A DNA stretch of 64,000 nt from positions 248,001 to 312,000 of the forward strand of contig NZ_JACVOV010000001.1 of assembly GCF_018882245.1 (NCBI RefSeq), read 5' to 3'. This document shows, one piece after another, positions 25,795 to 34,268 of this stretch. The DNA is from Polynucleobacter sp. AP-Capit-er-40B-B4. Its GTDB lineage: Bacteria > Pseudomonadota > Gammaproteobacteria > Burkholderiales > Burkholderiaceae. How positions within the stretch are numbered: the first letter of the stretch is position 1; the number at the start of each line of letters is the position of its first letter. Position numbers and translations under genes: made by a program. Below the pieces are notes generated by a model that made no database searches, was not told the origin of the DNA, and saw only the letters and a program-made list of their open reading frames with translations.

Positions 25795-26487
25795 TTAGAT
25801 AATTTTTGTCTTTAAATTAGGTAAGCCTGCAACGCTACCTTCTAGTACATCGCCTTTTTTCACAGGCCCAACACCCGCTGGAGTGCCCGAGAAAATGAGG
25901 TCTCCTGGCTCTAATGTAAACAGGGTGGAAAGATAAGCAATCGTATCGGGTACGTTCCAAATCAATTGATTGAGATCGCCCTCTTGACGAACTTCACCAT
26001 TCACCAACAGCTTCACTGAGCCCTTGGATGGATGGCCGCACTGACTAGCCGGAGTAATTTCTCCACATGGCGCAGATTGATCGAATGCTTTACCGGTATC
26101 CCATGGGCGACCCATCTTCTTTGCCTCACCTTGCAGATCGCGTCTGGTCATATCCAAACCCACTCCATAACCATAGACATGCTCAAGCGCTTTATCTGCA
26201 GCAATATTTGCACCACCCTTGCCAATCGCTACGACCATTTCGATTTCGTGATGTACATCATTAGAGAGCTTGGGATAAGCCATATCTTTACCATCAGTCA
26301 CAATCGAATTGGCGGGCTTCATAAAAAAGAAAGGTGGCTCACGATCTGGATCATGCCCCATTTCACGTGCGTGATCAGCATAGTTACGGCCAACGCAATA
26401 AATGCGATTGACTGCAAAACGACGGGTATCTCCCGTTACCGGCAACGAAACTACTGCTGGGGGATCAATCACAAATGCTGAGCACAT
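25795..26487 (-). CDS. Fumarylacetoacetate hydrolase (FAH) family protein
   Basis: A 230-residue enzyme of the FAH fold, whose members cleave or decarboxylate beta-keto acids (for example fumarylpyruvate hydrolase or oxaloacetate decarboxylase). It has YCVGRNYADHAREMGHD, the metal ligands in HHEIEMVVAIG (two Glu) and the later Asp in GYGVGLDMTRRDLQ. GDLIFSGTPAGVGPVKKGD closes the fold. The small size and the HAREMG motif resemble fumarylpyruvate hydrolases, but substrate assignment from this is only a guess. It lies between the SemiSWEET gene (34-nt gap) and the hydrolase lipoprotein gene, all on the minus strand. Confidence 0.88.
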   Translation of the reverse strand: MCSAFVIDPPAVVSLPVTGDTRRFAVNRIYCVGRNYADHAREMGHDPDREPPFFFMKPANSIVTDGKDMAYPKLSNDVHHEIEMVVAIGKGGANIAADKALEHVYGYGVGLDMTRRDLQGEAKKMGRPWDTGKAFDQSAPCGEITPASQCGHPSKGSVKLLVNGEVRQEGDLNQLIWNVPDTIAYLSTLFTLEPGDLIFSGTPAGVGPVKKGDVLEGSVAGLPNLKTKII

Positions 26488-26521
26488 AAAAACCTTTCCA
26501 TGAATTTGCTAAATGAGTGTT

Positions 26522-26803
26522 TTATTTCTGATGCATAGAAGTATGGCGCAATTTCAATAACAAGATACTGAGAGCCAGAGCAAAGGTCAATGCATTTGCC
26601 ATGATCAGGGGCCACTTCTCAATAATGAGGCCATAGATAAGCCACAAGCCCACGCCAGCGGTAAACAAGGAATACATCCCTAGTGAAATACCCGATAGAT
26701 CCTTGGTACGCCAAGATCGAATCGCCTGAGGCAGAAAGGCAATTGTGGTTAAGAATGCGGCGCAATAACCAATAATCTCAATTTGATGGGGCTCTAGGGT
26801 CAT
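26522..26803 (-). CDS. SemiSWEET / PQ-loop transporter
   Basis: A 93-residue protein with three membrane helices and the PQ motif (Pro25-Gln26 in TIAFLPQAIRSW), followed by KDLSGISLGMYSLF, the hallmark of SemiSWEETs. These act as homodimers and move small sugars passively. It is the first gene of the operon with the FAH protein and the hydrolase. It starts with ATG 106 nt from the divergent Bug gene, so both promoters lie in that interval. The sugar specificity is not predictable, and the partner enzymes make a non-sugar substrate conceivable. Confidence 0.88.
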   Translation of the reverse strand: MTLEPHQIEIIGYCAAFLTTIAFLPQAIRSWRTKDLSGISLGMYSLFTAGVGLWLIYGLIIEKWPLIMANALTFALALSILLLKLRHTSMHQK

Positions 26804-26909
26804 TTAGCCATTGTAATTAGGGAAATTTTCAAATCATTGACGCAGCGCATGAATTTGATTTGTGTTCATAATAGAAAATCGTAACTCAACCCAACATTAA
26901 AAATACAAA

Positions 26910-27911
26910 ATGAGACAACAAATTATTAAGGGCCTAGGCCTACTCCTGTGCAGTAGCCTCATCAGCAGCCCACTCCTTGCTCAAAGCAATAGTACGGCAA
27001 TCAAAAACTATCCTGAAAAGCCTATTAAGTTGGTGATCCCCTATCCACCAGGCGGGGCAACTGACGTCATTGGTCGCATCATGGCGCAAGAATTGTCCAA
27101 GTCACTTAACCAGCAAGTGATTCCAGATAATCGCGCGGGCGATAGCGGCAATATTGGAGCCGACATGGTTGCCAAGTCACCGGCGGATGGCTACACCCTG
27201 CTGATGGGCGCCCTCACATCGCACTCCATTAATGCCAATTTGGATAAAGACAAAATCAAATACAACCTAGAAAAGGATTTCACACCAGTGGATGTGGTGG
27301 GTGTGGTGCCTCTCGTATTTGTAGTAAACCCTTCCCTACCAGTAAAGAATATGAAAGAGTTCATTGCCTACGCAAAAGCGAATCCAGGCAAACTCACCTT
27401 CGCTTCATCTGGTGCTGGCGCCCCACAACGCCTTGCAATGGAAATGTTTCGCAATCAGCTTGGTTTAGATTTATTGCATGTACCTTACAAGGGTAGCGGC
27501 CCTGCGATGACCGACCTAGTTGGCGGACAAGTGCTGACAATGTCTGAGACCGTACCGGCAGCCTTGCAATTTATTCAGTCCGGCCAACTAAGAGCCTTAG
27601 CGGTAACAACCTCTAAAAGAATTAGCCAACTTCCAGATGTACCAACGATCACTGAAGCTACCGGCTTACCCAACTTCGATGTAGTCAGTATGTTTGGAAT
27701 TTTGGCGCCAGCAGGAACTCCTAAACCGATTATTGATAAGCTTAGTGAAGATGTTAAGGTAATCCTGCAACGACCTGAGGTTCAGGAGCGCATGTTGGCG
27801 GCAGGTGTGTATGTGAACTACTTATCACCCGCCGACTCTGCGAAACGTATTCACAGAGAATTAGCAATGTGGGCAAAAGTAGTAAAGGATGCCAATATTA
27901 AAGCGGACTAA
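26910..27911 (+). CDS. Bug/TctC family solute-binding protein
   Basis: Second periplasmic Bug receptor in the window (333 residues). The signal peptide ends near SPLLAQS (about 25). IKLVIPYPPGGATDVIGR and the loop DNRAGDSGNIGADMVAKSP are family signatures, as is LLHVPYKGSGPAMTDLVGG. Only modest resemblance to the other three suggests a different ligand. It stands alone with a strong bidirectional hairpin 14 nt after the stop. The divergent promoter region is shared with the SemiSWEET operon. No TctA/TctB membrane subunits are nearby. Confidence 0.92.
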   Translation: MRQQIIKGLGLLLCSSLISSPLLAQSNSTAIKNYPEKPIKLVIPYPPGGATDVIGRIMAQELSKSLNQQVIPDNRAGDSGNIGADMVAKSPADGYTLLMGALTSHSINANLDKDKIKYNLEKDFTPVDVVGVVPLVFVVNPSLPVKNMKEFIAYAKANPGKLTFASSGAGAPQRLAMEMFRNQLGLDLLHVPYKGSGPAMTDLVGGQVLTMSETVPAALQFIQSGQLRALAVTTSKRISQLPDVPTITEATGLPNFDVVSMFGILAPAGTPKPIIDKLSEDVKVILQRPEVQERMLAAGVYVNYLSPADSAKRIHRELAMWAKVVKDANIKAD

Positions 27912-27925
27912 TACCGTTCGAATCT

Positions 27926-27951
27926 ACCAACACTCTGCATAGAGTGTTGGT
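27926..27951. terminator. 11-bp hairpin between convergent genes
   Basis: ACCAACACTCT (27926-27936) pairs perfectly with AGAGTGTTGGT (27941-27951) over GCAT. It lies between the Bug gene and the convergent cytochrome c gene. AT-rich but not T-only sequence follows on both sides. It is probably a bidirectional terminator. Confidence 0.6.
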
Positions 27952-27957
27952 GATTAA

Positions 27958-28353
27958 TTAATGCTTTTTTGTACCTGCTTTACGCGCTTCAACTTCTTTA
28001 TTGATAGCGGCGACTGTTTTAGCATCGGGTGATTTCCAATTACCACCTGAGTTATTCACCATATAGACCAAAGCATCCGCAAACCCTTGAATGCTGAGAT
28101 TGGGATTGCCACCTTTTGGGGGCATGGATCGAACACCATAGTAGGCATGCGCAGTGAGCTCTACTTGCCCCTCGGCAATTAAAGGCGCCCACTTAGCCTT
28201 ATCGCCAAACTTAGGTGCATTCAAAACACCCGTACCATGACAATTAGCGCAGACTTGTTTATAAGTACTCTCGCCGGATTGCGCGTTAGCAATTTGTGAA
28301 AACGTAGCGCCGAATAAACAAGGCAAGATATAGAAATAGGATTTTAAGCGCAT
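27958..28353 (-). CDS. Periplasmic class I cytochrome c (c5-like)
   Basis: A 131-residue single-haem cytochrome. The signal peptide ends near IANAQ (24). The haem site is CANCHG (Cys35, Cys38, His39) and the sixth ligand is probably Met77 in VRSMPPKGG. The short, c5-like pattern with MPPKGGNP is typical of small electron carriers feeding terminal oxidases or periplasmic enzymes. It is a single gene, 77 nt downstream of feoB on the same strand (feoB ends at 28431 after transcription toward this gene). It may therefore be read with feoAB or from its own promoter. Confidence 0.9.
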   Translation of the reverse strand: MRLKSYFYILPCLFGATFSQIANAQSGESTYKQVCANCHGTGVLNAPKFGDKAKWAPLIAEGQVELTAHAYYGVRSMPPKGGNPNLSIQGFADALVYMVNNSGGNWKSPDAKTVAAINKEVEARKAGTKKH

Positions 28354-28430
28354 CGGGGCACCCTCTTAGTAAATGGATGACTAAGAATGTATCTCAAATT
28401 GCAGAGATCTGCCTGCACCCAATAAAACAA

Positions 28431-30344
28431 TCAGGCTAAGCCGAGGGCGCTAGCAATCTGATAGGTGATAAATGCAGCAATATAGGCTAATCCAAAAAGA
28501 TAGCTCAGCATAATGACGGGGATCTTCCAGCCCCCAGTCTCCCGCTTAACTGCTGCAATGGTAGAAAGGCACTGAGGGGCAAATACAAACCAAGCCAATA
28601 AAGAAAGTGCAGTCGCTAGAGACCAGCCGCTAGAAATCAAAGGAATCAATGCGTCTGCTGCATCCGCACTTGAGCTGGACAATGCATATACCGTTGCCAA
28701 GGAGCTCACTACAACCTCACGCGCTGCCATGCCAGGAACGAGAGCAATACTGATTTGCCAATTAAACCCAATGGGCGAGAATACATAAGCCAAGGCTTGG
28801 CCCAACATCCCAGCAAAGCTATATTGAATAGGCGACCCTGTTGCACCCTCCGGAGGCAATGGGAAACTAGACAACACCCATAAGCCAATTGTCATTACCA
28901 AAATAATGCCACCCACGCGACGCAAGAATATTTCTGCACGTTGCCATAAGCTGATCGCCAAATTACTTAAGCGTGGCATGTGATAGCTAGGCAACTCCAT
29001 CATTAGCGCATTCATCTTAAATTGCTCACTCGTAAAGCGTTTCAGAATCCAAGCAACCGCCATCGCACCTAAGATTCCAGCAAGGTAGAGCAAGAACAAT
29101 ACCAAGCCCTGGAGATCAATCCCAGCCCAGAGCTTTTGCTCAGGAATAAACGCTGAGATGAGTAAGGCATAAACCGGTAAGCGCGCAGAACACGTCATCA
29201 TCGGCGCAATCAGAATGGTCACCATACGATCACGCGAATTCGAGATACTTCTGGTGGCCATGATTCCGGGGATTGCACAAGCAAAGCTAGAGAGCAGCGG
29301 AATAAAAGATCTACCGGAAAGACCAACCGACCCCATCACCCTATCTAAGAGATACGCGGCTCTTGGAAGATAGCCAGACTCTTCAAGCAACAGGATGAAG
29401 AAGAACAAAATCAGAATCTGCGGCAAGAAGATCACCACGCCACCTAAGCCAGCCAAAATTCCGTTGATCAATAAACTACGCAACCAACCATTGGGAAGTA
29501 ATTCAGCAATATGACCGCCAAGATATTCGACTGCATCCTTAATAAGATCCATTGGCACGGTCGCCCAACTAAAAACCGCCTGAAAAATACAAAAGAGTAA
29601 GACCACCAAAATAATGGGGCCAAGAACTGGATGAAGCAATACCGCATCCAAGCGATCACTTAACTGATCGGGAATGATGCGATCTAACTTCAGGTTTTGC
29701 AGAATTTTTTGCACTTGAACATTGTCTGATTCAGTATGCGCAATATGAGAAGCAACATTCTCCAGGGTGGCATCACTTGTTCCAGTGCGAAGACTATTTA
29801 AGTTTCGCCAATCTAGATTGGACAGAAACTGTTTAATCTCATCAGCACCATTGGATTGAATACCAATACTGGTGAGTACCGGCAAACCCAATTCATTTGA
29901 AAGCGCAGCAGTGTCTATTTGCAAGCCTTGACGCTTGGCGATATCGAGCATATTGAGGACCACGACACATGGCAAGCCAAGGCGTTTGGCGGCCAATACC
30001 AAGCGTAAGTTACGACGTAAATTAATTGCGCTTAATACGCAGATCACTAAATCAGGGCGCTTCTCACCTTCCGCTCTACCAAGCAATACATTACAAGTTA
30101 CCCGCTCATCAAGTGATCTTGGGTACAAGCTATATGCACCGGGCAAATCGAGAACACGAATATTCTTTTCTGAGTCTAGCGTCAGACGCCCTTCTTTACG
30201 CTCAACAGTGACGCCAGAATAATTAGCCACCTTTTGGCGACTACCAGTCAATAAATTAAATAATGCTGTTTTGCCGCAATTGGGATTACCCAAAAGCGCT
30301 ACGAGTGGCTCACTAGGAAAAAAGTGGACTTTGGATTCAGACAT
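28431..30344 (-). CDS. feoB: Ferrous iron transporter FeoB
   Basis: GTP-driven Fe(II) permease. The N-terminal G domain has G1 GNPNCGKT (19-26), G2-region NYSGVTVERKEG, G3 DLPGAYSLYP and G4 VVLNMLDIA. The membrane part has the Gate motifs, for example LLSSFACAIPGIMATRSI, described by position (about 350-367). A matching CxxPVYA-type region reads TCSARLPVYALL near 385. About 637 residues is shorter than the 773 of E. coli, mainly at the C-terminus. The frame opens at 30359, but the ATG at 30344 overlaps the feoA stop (ATGTCTGA) and is preferred. Confidence 0.95.
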   Translation of the reverse strand: MSESKVHFFPSEPLVALLGNPNCGKTALFNLLTGSRQKVANYSGVTVERKEGRLTLDSEKNIRVLDLPGAYSLYPRSLDERVTCNVLLGRAEGEKRPDLVICVLSAINLRRNLRLVLAAKRLGLPCVVVLNMLDIAKRQGLQIDTAALSNELGLPVLTSIGIQSNGADEIKQFLSNLDWRNLNSLRTGTSDATLENVASHIAHTESDNVQVQKILQNLKLDRIIPDQLSDRLDAVLLHPVLGPIILVVLLFCIFQAVFSWATVPMDLIKDAVEYLGGHIAELLPNGWLRSLLINGILAGLGGVVIFLPQILILFFFILLLEESGYLPRAAYLLDRVMGSVGLSGRSFIPLLSSFACAIPGIMATRSISNSRDRMVTILIAPMMTCSARLPVYALLISAFIPEQKLWAGIDLQGLVLFLLYLAGILGAMAVAWILKRFTSEQFKMNALMMELPSYHMPRLSNLAISLWQRAEIFLRRVGGIILVMTIGLWVLSSFPLPPEGATGSPIQYSFAGMLGQALAYVFSPIGFNWQISIALVPGMAAREVVVSSLATVYALSSSSADAADALIPLISSGWSLATALSLLAWFVFAPQCLSTIAAVKRETGGWKIPVIMLSYLFGLAYIAAFITYQIASALGLA

Positions 30345-30582
30345 GCCGCAAAGATTCAACCAAAATCATGCGCGCCTCCGATTGCCTCAAAGCAAAAGTT
30401 GAGGCACCTACGCGAACCATATATGGACCCTTACCAAGCAAACCTTTACGCAATACCGTGACTTGCTCGCCAGGTAAAAAGCCAATATCTTCTAATTGCC
30501 CTTTAATTTGGGGCGCACCTTTGGGCACGTCCACCTCGGTAACGCGATAAAGACTGCCTAAGTCGACTTGGTCTAAATTCAT
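30337..30582 (-). CDS. feoA: FeoA, small regulator of FeoB
   Basis: An 81-residue SH3-like protein needed for FeoB activity. Family features are the LGSLYRVTEVD start, LEDIGFLPGEQVTVLRKGLLG and the closing ALRQSEARMILVE. It overlaps feoB, so translation is coupled. A Fur box lies about 45 nt upstream of its ATG. Cytoplasmic, acting at the membrane with FeoB. Confidence 0.93.
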   Translation of the reverse strand: MNLDQVDLGSLYRVTEVDVPKGAPQIKGQLEDIGFLPGEQVTVLRKGLLGKGPYMVRVGASTFALRQSEARMILVESLRHV

Positions 30583-30624
30583 TAAATATGCTTTTTAGCT
30601 TGTTTAAGGCCCATTATAGCGACA

Positions 30625-30643
30625 AATGAGAATGAATATCATT
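30625..30643 (-). promoter_or_regulatory. Fur box of feoAB
   Basis: The 19-mer AATGAGAATGAATATCATT has the 6-1-6 type hexamer repeats of Fur sites (for comparison GATAATGATAATCATTATC). It lies 42-60 nt upstream of the feoA start, an expected place for iron repression of an iron importer. A very similar site lies upstream of the cytochrome b561 gene at 60242-60260. Confidence 0.75.
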
Positions 30644-30740
30644 CGTTTAACGGGCTGACTATCTGGCAATAATGCCCGTTTCGAGGGATCTAAGGCTTGA
30701 TCCAGAACAAATTGTGGGGGATTAATGCGCCCTGTAGTGG

Positions 30741-31496
30741 CTAAGGCGTGCTGTAACCATATCTTTGCAAGATCGCTTTTGCTTTGGGTCCTTGCATAAA
30801 ACGGTATAGATCTTGCGCCTCTTGAGGTGCACCTTTTATCAGCACCATACGTTGCTTTATAGGCTCATACATTTTTATATCAGCAACCACATAACTTGTT
30901 TGCTTTAAAAGTTCCGGCGACTTTGCTAATGAAAATGCAGTGAAGCCAATATCAGCAGCGCCACTAGCTACATAAGTAGTAGCTGCCCCAATATTGTCGG
31001 CATAAACAAGCTTGTCTTTTGCAAGATCCCATAGACCTTCCGCTTTTAAATACTGAACAGCTGCTCTGCCGTAGGGTGCAAGTTCAGGCTTAGCAATCGC
31101 TACCTTATTGGCCCTACCGATTGCCTTAGCAATGTCTGACCTACTATCTAACAAATAAATACCAGAAGATGTTTTGGTAATGATGACTAACTTACCAATG
31201 GCGTATACCGAGCCATCATCCACTGTCTTGCCATTTTTAAAGAGCTCAAGCGGAAACTGCTCATCAGCCGCAATAAATAAGCTGAAAGGTGCTCCATTCA
31301 CAATTTGCGCAGCGAAATTACCGGATGAGCCGTAAACCACTCTCATCTCAGGCTTACCAGTAGATTTAAATTCAGCGGCAATCTCCGCAAAGGCATCTTT
31401 CATATTGGCCGCAACAGCAATAGTGGCAACCTGTGCGAATACGCTACCGGTAAGGGCAAAAAATACTGCGAGGAAGATAAAGATCCGCTTGGTCAT
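30741..31496 (-). CDS. modA: Molybdate-binding periplasmic protein ModA
   Basis: Periplasmic oxyanion receptor of the ModABC family (251 residues). The signal peptide ends at VFAQ. VAVAANMKDAFAEIAAEF, VYGSSGNFAAQIVNGAPFSLFIAAD (ligand Ser and the Ala-Asp region) and LAPYGRAAVQYL are typical. Ser residues near 30 and 58 and Tyr near 170 are the expected ligands. It lies 39 nt downstream of the ModE-like regulator gene. No modB or modC is nearby, so the permease and ATPase must be elsewhere, or this acts with another system. Confidence 0.9.
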   Translation of the reverse strand: MTKRIFIFLAVFFALTGSVFAQVATIAVAANMKDAFAEIAAEFKSTGKPEMRVVYGSSGNFAAQIVNGAPFSLFIAADEQFPLELFKNGKTVDDGSVYAIGKLVIITKTSSGIYLLDSRSDIAKAIGRANKVAIAKPELAPYGRAAVQYLKAEGLWDLAKDKLVYADNIGAATTYVASGAADIGFTAFSLAKSPELLKQTSYVVADIKMYEPIKQRMVLIKGAPQEAQDLYRFMQGPKAKAILQRYGYSTP

Positions 31497-31535
31497 GTCG
31501 AATCCATTCTAGTGGATTCATTGGTCTTTAGAAAA

Positions 31536-32558
31536 CTATAGCCAATCCTGAATTTGTCTATTGAGACTGACCGCTTTATATCCCGGCGTTTCACCAGAAG
31601 CGCTTCGTATCTTGCGTATCAACTTAGTTGATGCTGACTGAGCAGCCATCTCCTTGTGCATAGCTACAAAGAAAATCTCATCCTTGAGGGGTACAAATCC
31701 AAGACCATTTTCTAGGGCTATATTCTTCACCCCTAAGCCCACATCGGCCTTACCTGCAAGGATCGCATTGGCTACGGCTGAATGTGTAAATTCTTCATGG
31801 AGATAGCCATTAATGTCTGAGGGGTCGATTCCCTCCTCCATCAATAAGTTATCCAACAGCAAACGAGTGCCGGAGCCGATTTGGCGATTGATAAAGCGTA
31901 CTTTTTTGCCAATTAAATCCTCAACCGAACGAATATGAAGTGGATTTCCCTTTTTCACTATCAACCCTTGAATTCGCTTCATCACAGGATAGATTTCAAT
32001 ATTATTTTTTGATAAGCGCTGATAAATTGCTTTTGAGTTATCTTGATCAGAGACGTGATAGCCCGCAATATGCGCTTCGTTATTGAGAAGTCTCTCTAAA
32101 GATTCACCTGAACCCGCAATTTTGAGCTCAAGTCCCTGAATTTCTCCAGCCGCCTTTTGAATGACTGAATCACTGCTGGAGAAAAATTTCCAGCGCACGC
32201 TTTCTGACTTTTGTATTTTCTTAATTTCTTTTAACAATCTATCGTGATACTGGGCATCATGCTTTAAGTGCTCGGCCTGCATATCTTCAATAAACTGAAT
32301 TAAAAAAGTTCCGAATTCAGTCAACTCGGAACCATGGCCCTTGGTCCGAATAATCAGCGGCATACCTAATTCAGCTTCGACTTGATTGAGCTTGCCCCAC
32401 GCTCCTCTATAGGAAGTGCCTGATTTTTTACTAGCAACCACCAGGGAGCTTCCCTGACCGATGTCTTTGAGCAGCTGGGCGAGCCAAATCAGATCGACAG
32501 AAGCCCTTCCATCGACCTTGGTATTAACAATCAATGTGGGGCGGACTTTAATTTTCAT
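31536..32558 (-). CDS. ModE-like HTH regulator with periplasmic-binding-protein-like domain (TupR/ModE type)
   Basis: A 340-residue transcription regulator. The N-terminal 110 residues match the ModE/LysR winged-helix type (LLKDIGQGSSLVVASKKSG then SYRGAWGKLNQVEAELG and LTEFGTFLIQFIED). The C-terminal part, from about residue 125, is a PBP-like domain. RFINRQIGSGTRLLLDNLL and VANAILAGKADVGLGVKNIA are its clearest blocks, typical of the family fused to MoeA or ModE HTHs. No molybdopterin enzymes are next to it. It is divergent from tupA and precedes modA, so sensing of molybdate or tungstate is the natural reading. The effector itself is inferred. Confidence 0.8.
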   Translation of the reverse strand: MKIKVRPTLIVNTKVDGRASVDLIWLAQLLKDIGQGSSLVVASKKSGTSYRGAWGKLNQVEAELGMPLIIRTKGHGSELTEFGTFLIQFIEDMQAEHLKHDAQYHDRLLKEIKKIQKSESVRWKFFSSSDSVIQKAAGEIQGLELKIAGSGESLERLLNNEAHIAGYHVSDQDNSKAIYQRLSKNNIEIYPVMKRIQGLIVKKGNPLHIRSVEDLIGKKVRFINRQIGSGTRLLLDNLLMEEGIDPSDINGYLHEEFTHSAVANAILAGKADVGLGVKNIALENGLGFVPLKDEIFFVAMHKEMAAQSASTKLIRKIRSASGETPGYKAVSLNRQIQDWL

Positions 32559-32570
32559 ATGTAATTTTTT

Positions 32571-32597
32571 GCATATTCATTAAGTATTAATGTATGC
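32571..32597. promoter_or_regulatory. Imperfect inverted repeat between regulator gene and tupA
   Basis: GCATA (32571-32575) and ATTAA (32579-32583) are mirrored by TTAAT (32587-32591) and TATGC (32593-32597). Spacing is unequal (3 and 1 nt). It lies in the 76-bp divergent promoter region, the obvious place for the regulator's operator. The half-sites are not the classical ModE ATCGCTATATA sequence. Confidence 0.4.
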
Positions 32598-32634
32598 GAT
32601 CATATCCCTTTAATCAACCCTTTCGAGTGCAAAT

Positions 32635-33459
32635 ATGAAAAAAATGTTCCGGAGACTATTCCTTGCTACCCTCGTAGCCCTATCCATTCCTACAGCACAG
32701 GTTTATGCGCAGGAGAAAAGCATTGTGGTTTCATCCACCACCTCGACTGAGCAATCAGGCCTATTTAATTACATGCTGCCCATCTTTAAGATGAAAACTG
32801 GCATCGAAGTCAAAGTAGTAGCTGTAGGAACTGGTCAGGCGCTAGACATTGGTCGACGTGGCGATGCAGATGTCGTGTTTGTTCACGATAAAGTAGCTGA
32901 AGAAAAATTTGTTGAGGAAGGTTTCTCAACAAAACGATATGAGGTGATGTACAACGACTTCATACTCATTGGACCCAAGTCAGATCCAGCGAAAATTGCT
33001 GGCGGCAAAGATATTCAAGTAGCACTGCAAAAAATTGCTGCTGCACAAGCACCATTTGTATCGCGCGCAGATAAGAGCGGCACTCATGCAGCTGAATTGC
33101 GTTACTGGAAAGGCGCTGGCGTTTCAGTCTCCCCTGGCCCATCTTGGTATAAAGAAACCGGCTCAGGCATGGGACCTGCCCTGAACACTGCATCCGCAAT
33201 GAATGGCTACATCTTGGCTGACCGTGGTACTTGGCTCAGCTTTAAGAATCGTGGCGATCTCGCAATTTTGGTTCAAGGCGATCCAAAGCTATTTAACCAA
33301 TACGGTGTGATGCTAGTAAACCCAGCTAAGTTTCCTCATGTGAAAAAAGCACAAGGTCAGGAGTTTATTGATTGGCTCATTTCCAAGAACGGTCAAGACG
33401 TGATTGCTAGCTACAAGATTGATGGCGAGCAGTTGTTCTTCCCTAATGCCAAGAAATAA
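32635..33459 (+). CDS. tupA: Tungstate-binding periplasmic protein TupA-like
   Basis: Periplasmic oxyanion receptor (274 residues, signal peptide to about 26, VYAQE). IVVSSTTSTEQSGLFNYMLPIF (27-48) with the T-T-S-T ligand loop is diagnostic for TupA. VKVVAVGTGQALDIGRRGDADVVFVHDK and SRADKSGTHAAELRYW are further family blocks. It usually precedes tupB and tupC, but here a strong terminator follows immediately and no transporter genes are next to it. It is divergent from the ModE-like regulator. Confidence 0.92.
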   Translation: MKKMFRRLFLATLVALSIPTAQVYAQEKSIVVSSTTSTEQSGLFNYMLPIFKMKTGIEVKVVAVGTGQALDIGRRGDADVVFVHDKVAEEKFVEEGFSTKRYEVMYNDFILIGPKSDPAKIAGGKDIQVALQKIAAAQAPFVSRADKSGTHAAELRYWKGAGVSVSPGPSWYKETGSGMGPALNTASAMNGYILADRGTWLSFKNRGDLAILVQGDPKLFNQYGVMLVNPAKFPHVKKAQGQEFIDWLISKNGQDVIASYKIDGEQLFFPNAKK

Positions 33460-33485
33460 AAAAGCCCGCGTTAGCGGGCTTTTTC
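33459..33485. terminator. Bidirectional terminator after tupA
   Basis: AAAGCCCGC (33461-33469) pairs with GCGGGCTTT (33474-33482) over GTTA. A-rich sequence on the left and T-rich on the right allow use on both strands. It closes tupA at its stop codon and also serves the convergent gene ending at 33527. Confidence 0.88.
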
Positions 33486-33526
33486 TTACTGGCGTACCGC
33501 CCAGCTAATTCAATACTGCGACATCT

Positions 33527-34108
33527 TTATTTCTTTGGTGTTACAAAGCCGATAGCTGTGTCGTCAATGAACTCAACCATCACGTCATCACCAGCTTTAA
33601 ATTTCTCAAGACCGAGAACAGCTTGATCCACTTTTACCTTTTGCTTCTCGCCACTTGGCAATGTGAAAGTCACGATACGTGTCTTTTGATCAATTGTTGA
33701 AATCTTTACAGTTGCATATACAGTTTCTGTAGTCTCTTCAAAAGGCTTAGCAGAACCTTTGCCTGCCACTACTACTGAACGTACACCAGATACGCCAGGT
33801 TTTTGATCTTTACCAACAGCTGTCAAGCCAACAGCAACCGCTTGAGCATGTTCAACCAAGAATACGTCGCCTTTTTTAACTTTATCTAAATCATTGATAG
33901 ATTTAGAAACATTCATCTGAGCCAAATTACCGTTAGCATCTTTCAATACAACGATGCGCTTCTTAGCATCTACTGAATCAACAGTAGCACTCAAAACTAC
34001 AACGTCAGCTGCCAAAGGCATCATTTTTGCAGGGAGTTGCGCAAACACAGAGCTTGCAAGGGTAACGCCTGCTGCTGCAAATAAACCAGCCAATAAAGAT
34101 TTCTTCAA
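33527..34108 (-). CDS. Exported protein with two repeated beta-rich domains, function unknown
   Basis: A 193-residue protein with a signal peptide ending at VFAQ (about 23). The frame is open to 34174, but the preferred start is a TTG at 34108. TAGGAG lies 6 nt upstream, and this start begins LKKSLLAGLF, a normal signal peptide. The mature part contains two related halves (VVLSATVDSVDAKKRIVVLKD about 37-57, and VYATVKISTIDQKTRIVTFTL about 122-142). Each is followed by a K-V/KKGD-V-x-V-E turn, so an internal duplication is likely. No family is recognised. The all-beta look resembles small OB-like domains. It converges with tupA. Confidence 0.75.
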   Translation of the reverse strand: MKKSLLAGLFAAAGVTLASSVFAQLPAKMMPLAADVVVLSATVDSVDAKKRIVVLKDANGNLAQMNVSKSINDLDKVKKGDVFLVEHAQAVAVGLTAVGKDQKPGVSGVRSVVVAGKGSAKPFEETTETVYATVKISTIDQKTRIVTFTLPSGEKQKVKVDQAVLGLEKFKAGDDVMVEFIDDTAIGFVTPKK

Positions 34109-34268
34109 GATAACTCCTAATGAGTAAAAGGTTTCAGAGGGGCTCAATACAGAGCCACAATTCATTGTAACCATGGAATGGGCTGTTTTTAGTACAGCAG
34201 CGAACTATCTGCTACCCCTACTTCTTTGGTAAATTGAACGGAAAATCAATACAAAGGCGTCAAAGATC

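Noticed and set aside
26032..26481. 149-codon plus-strand frame inside the FAH gene
   Set aside because: It is antisense to a conserved enzyme and shows no domain.
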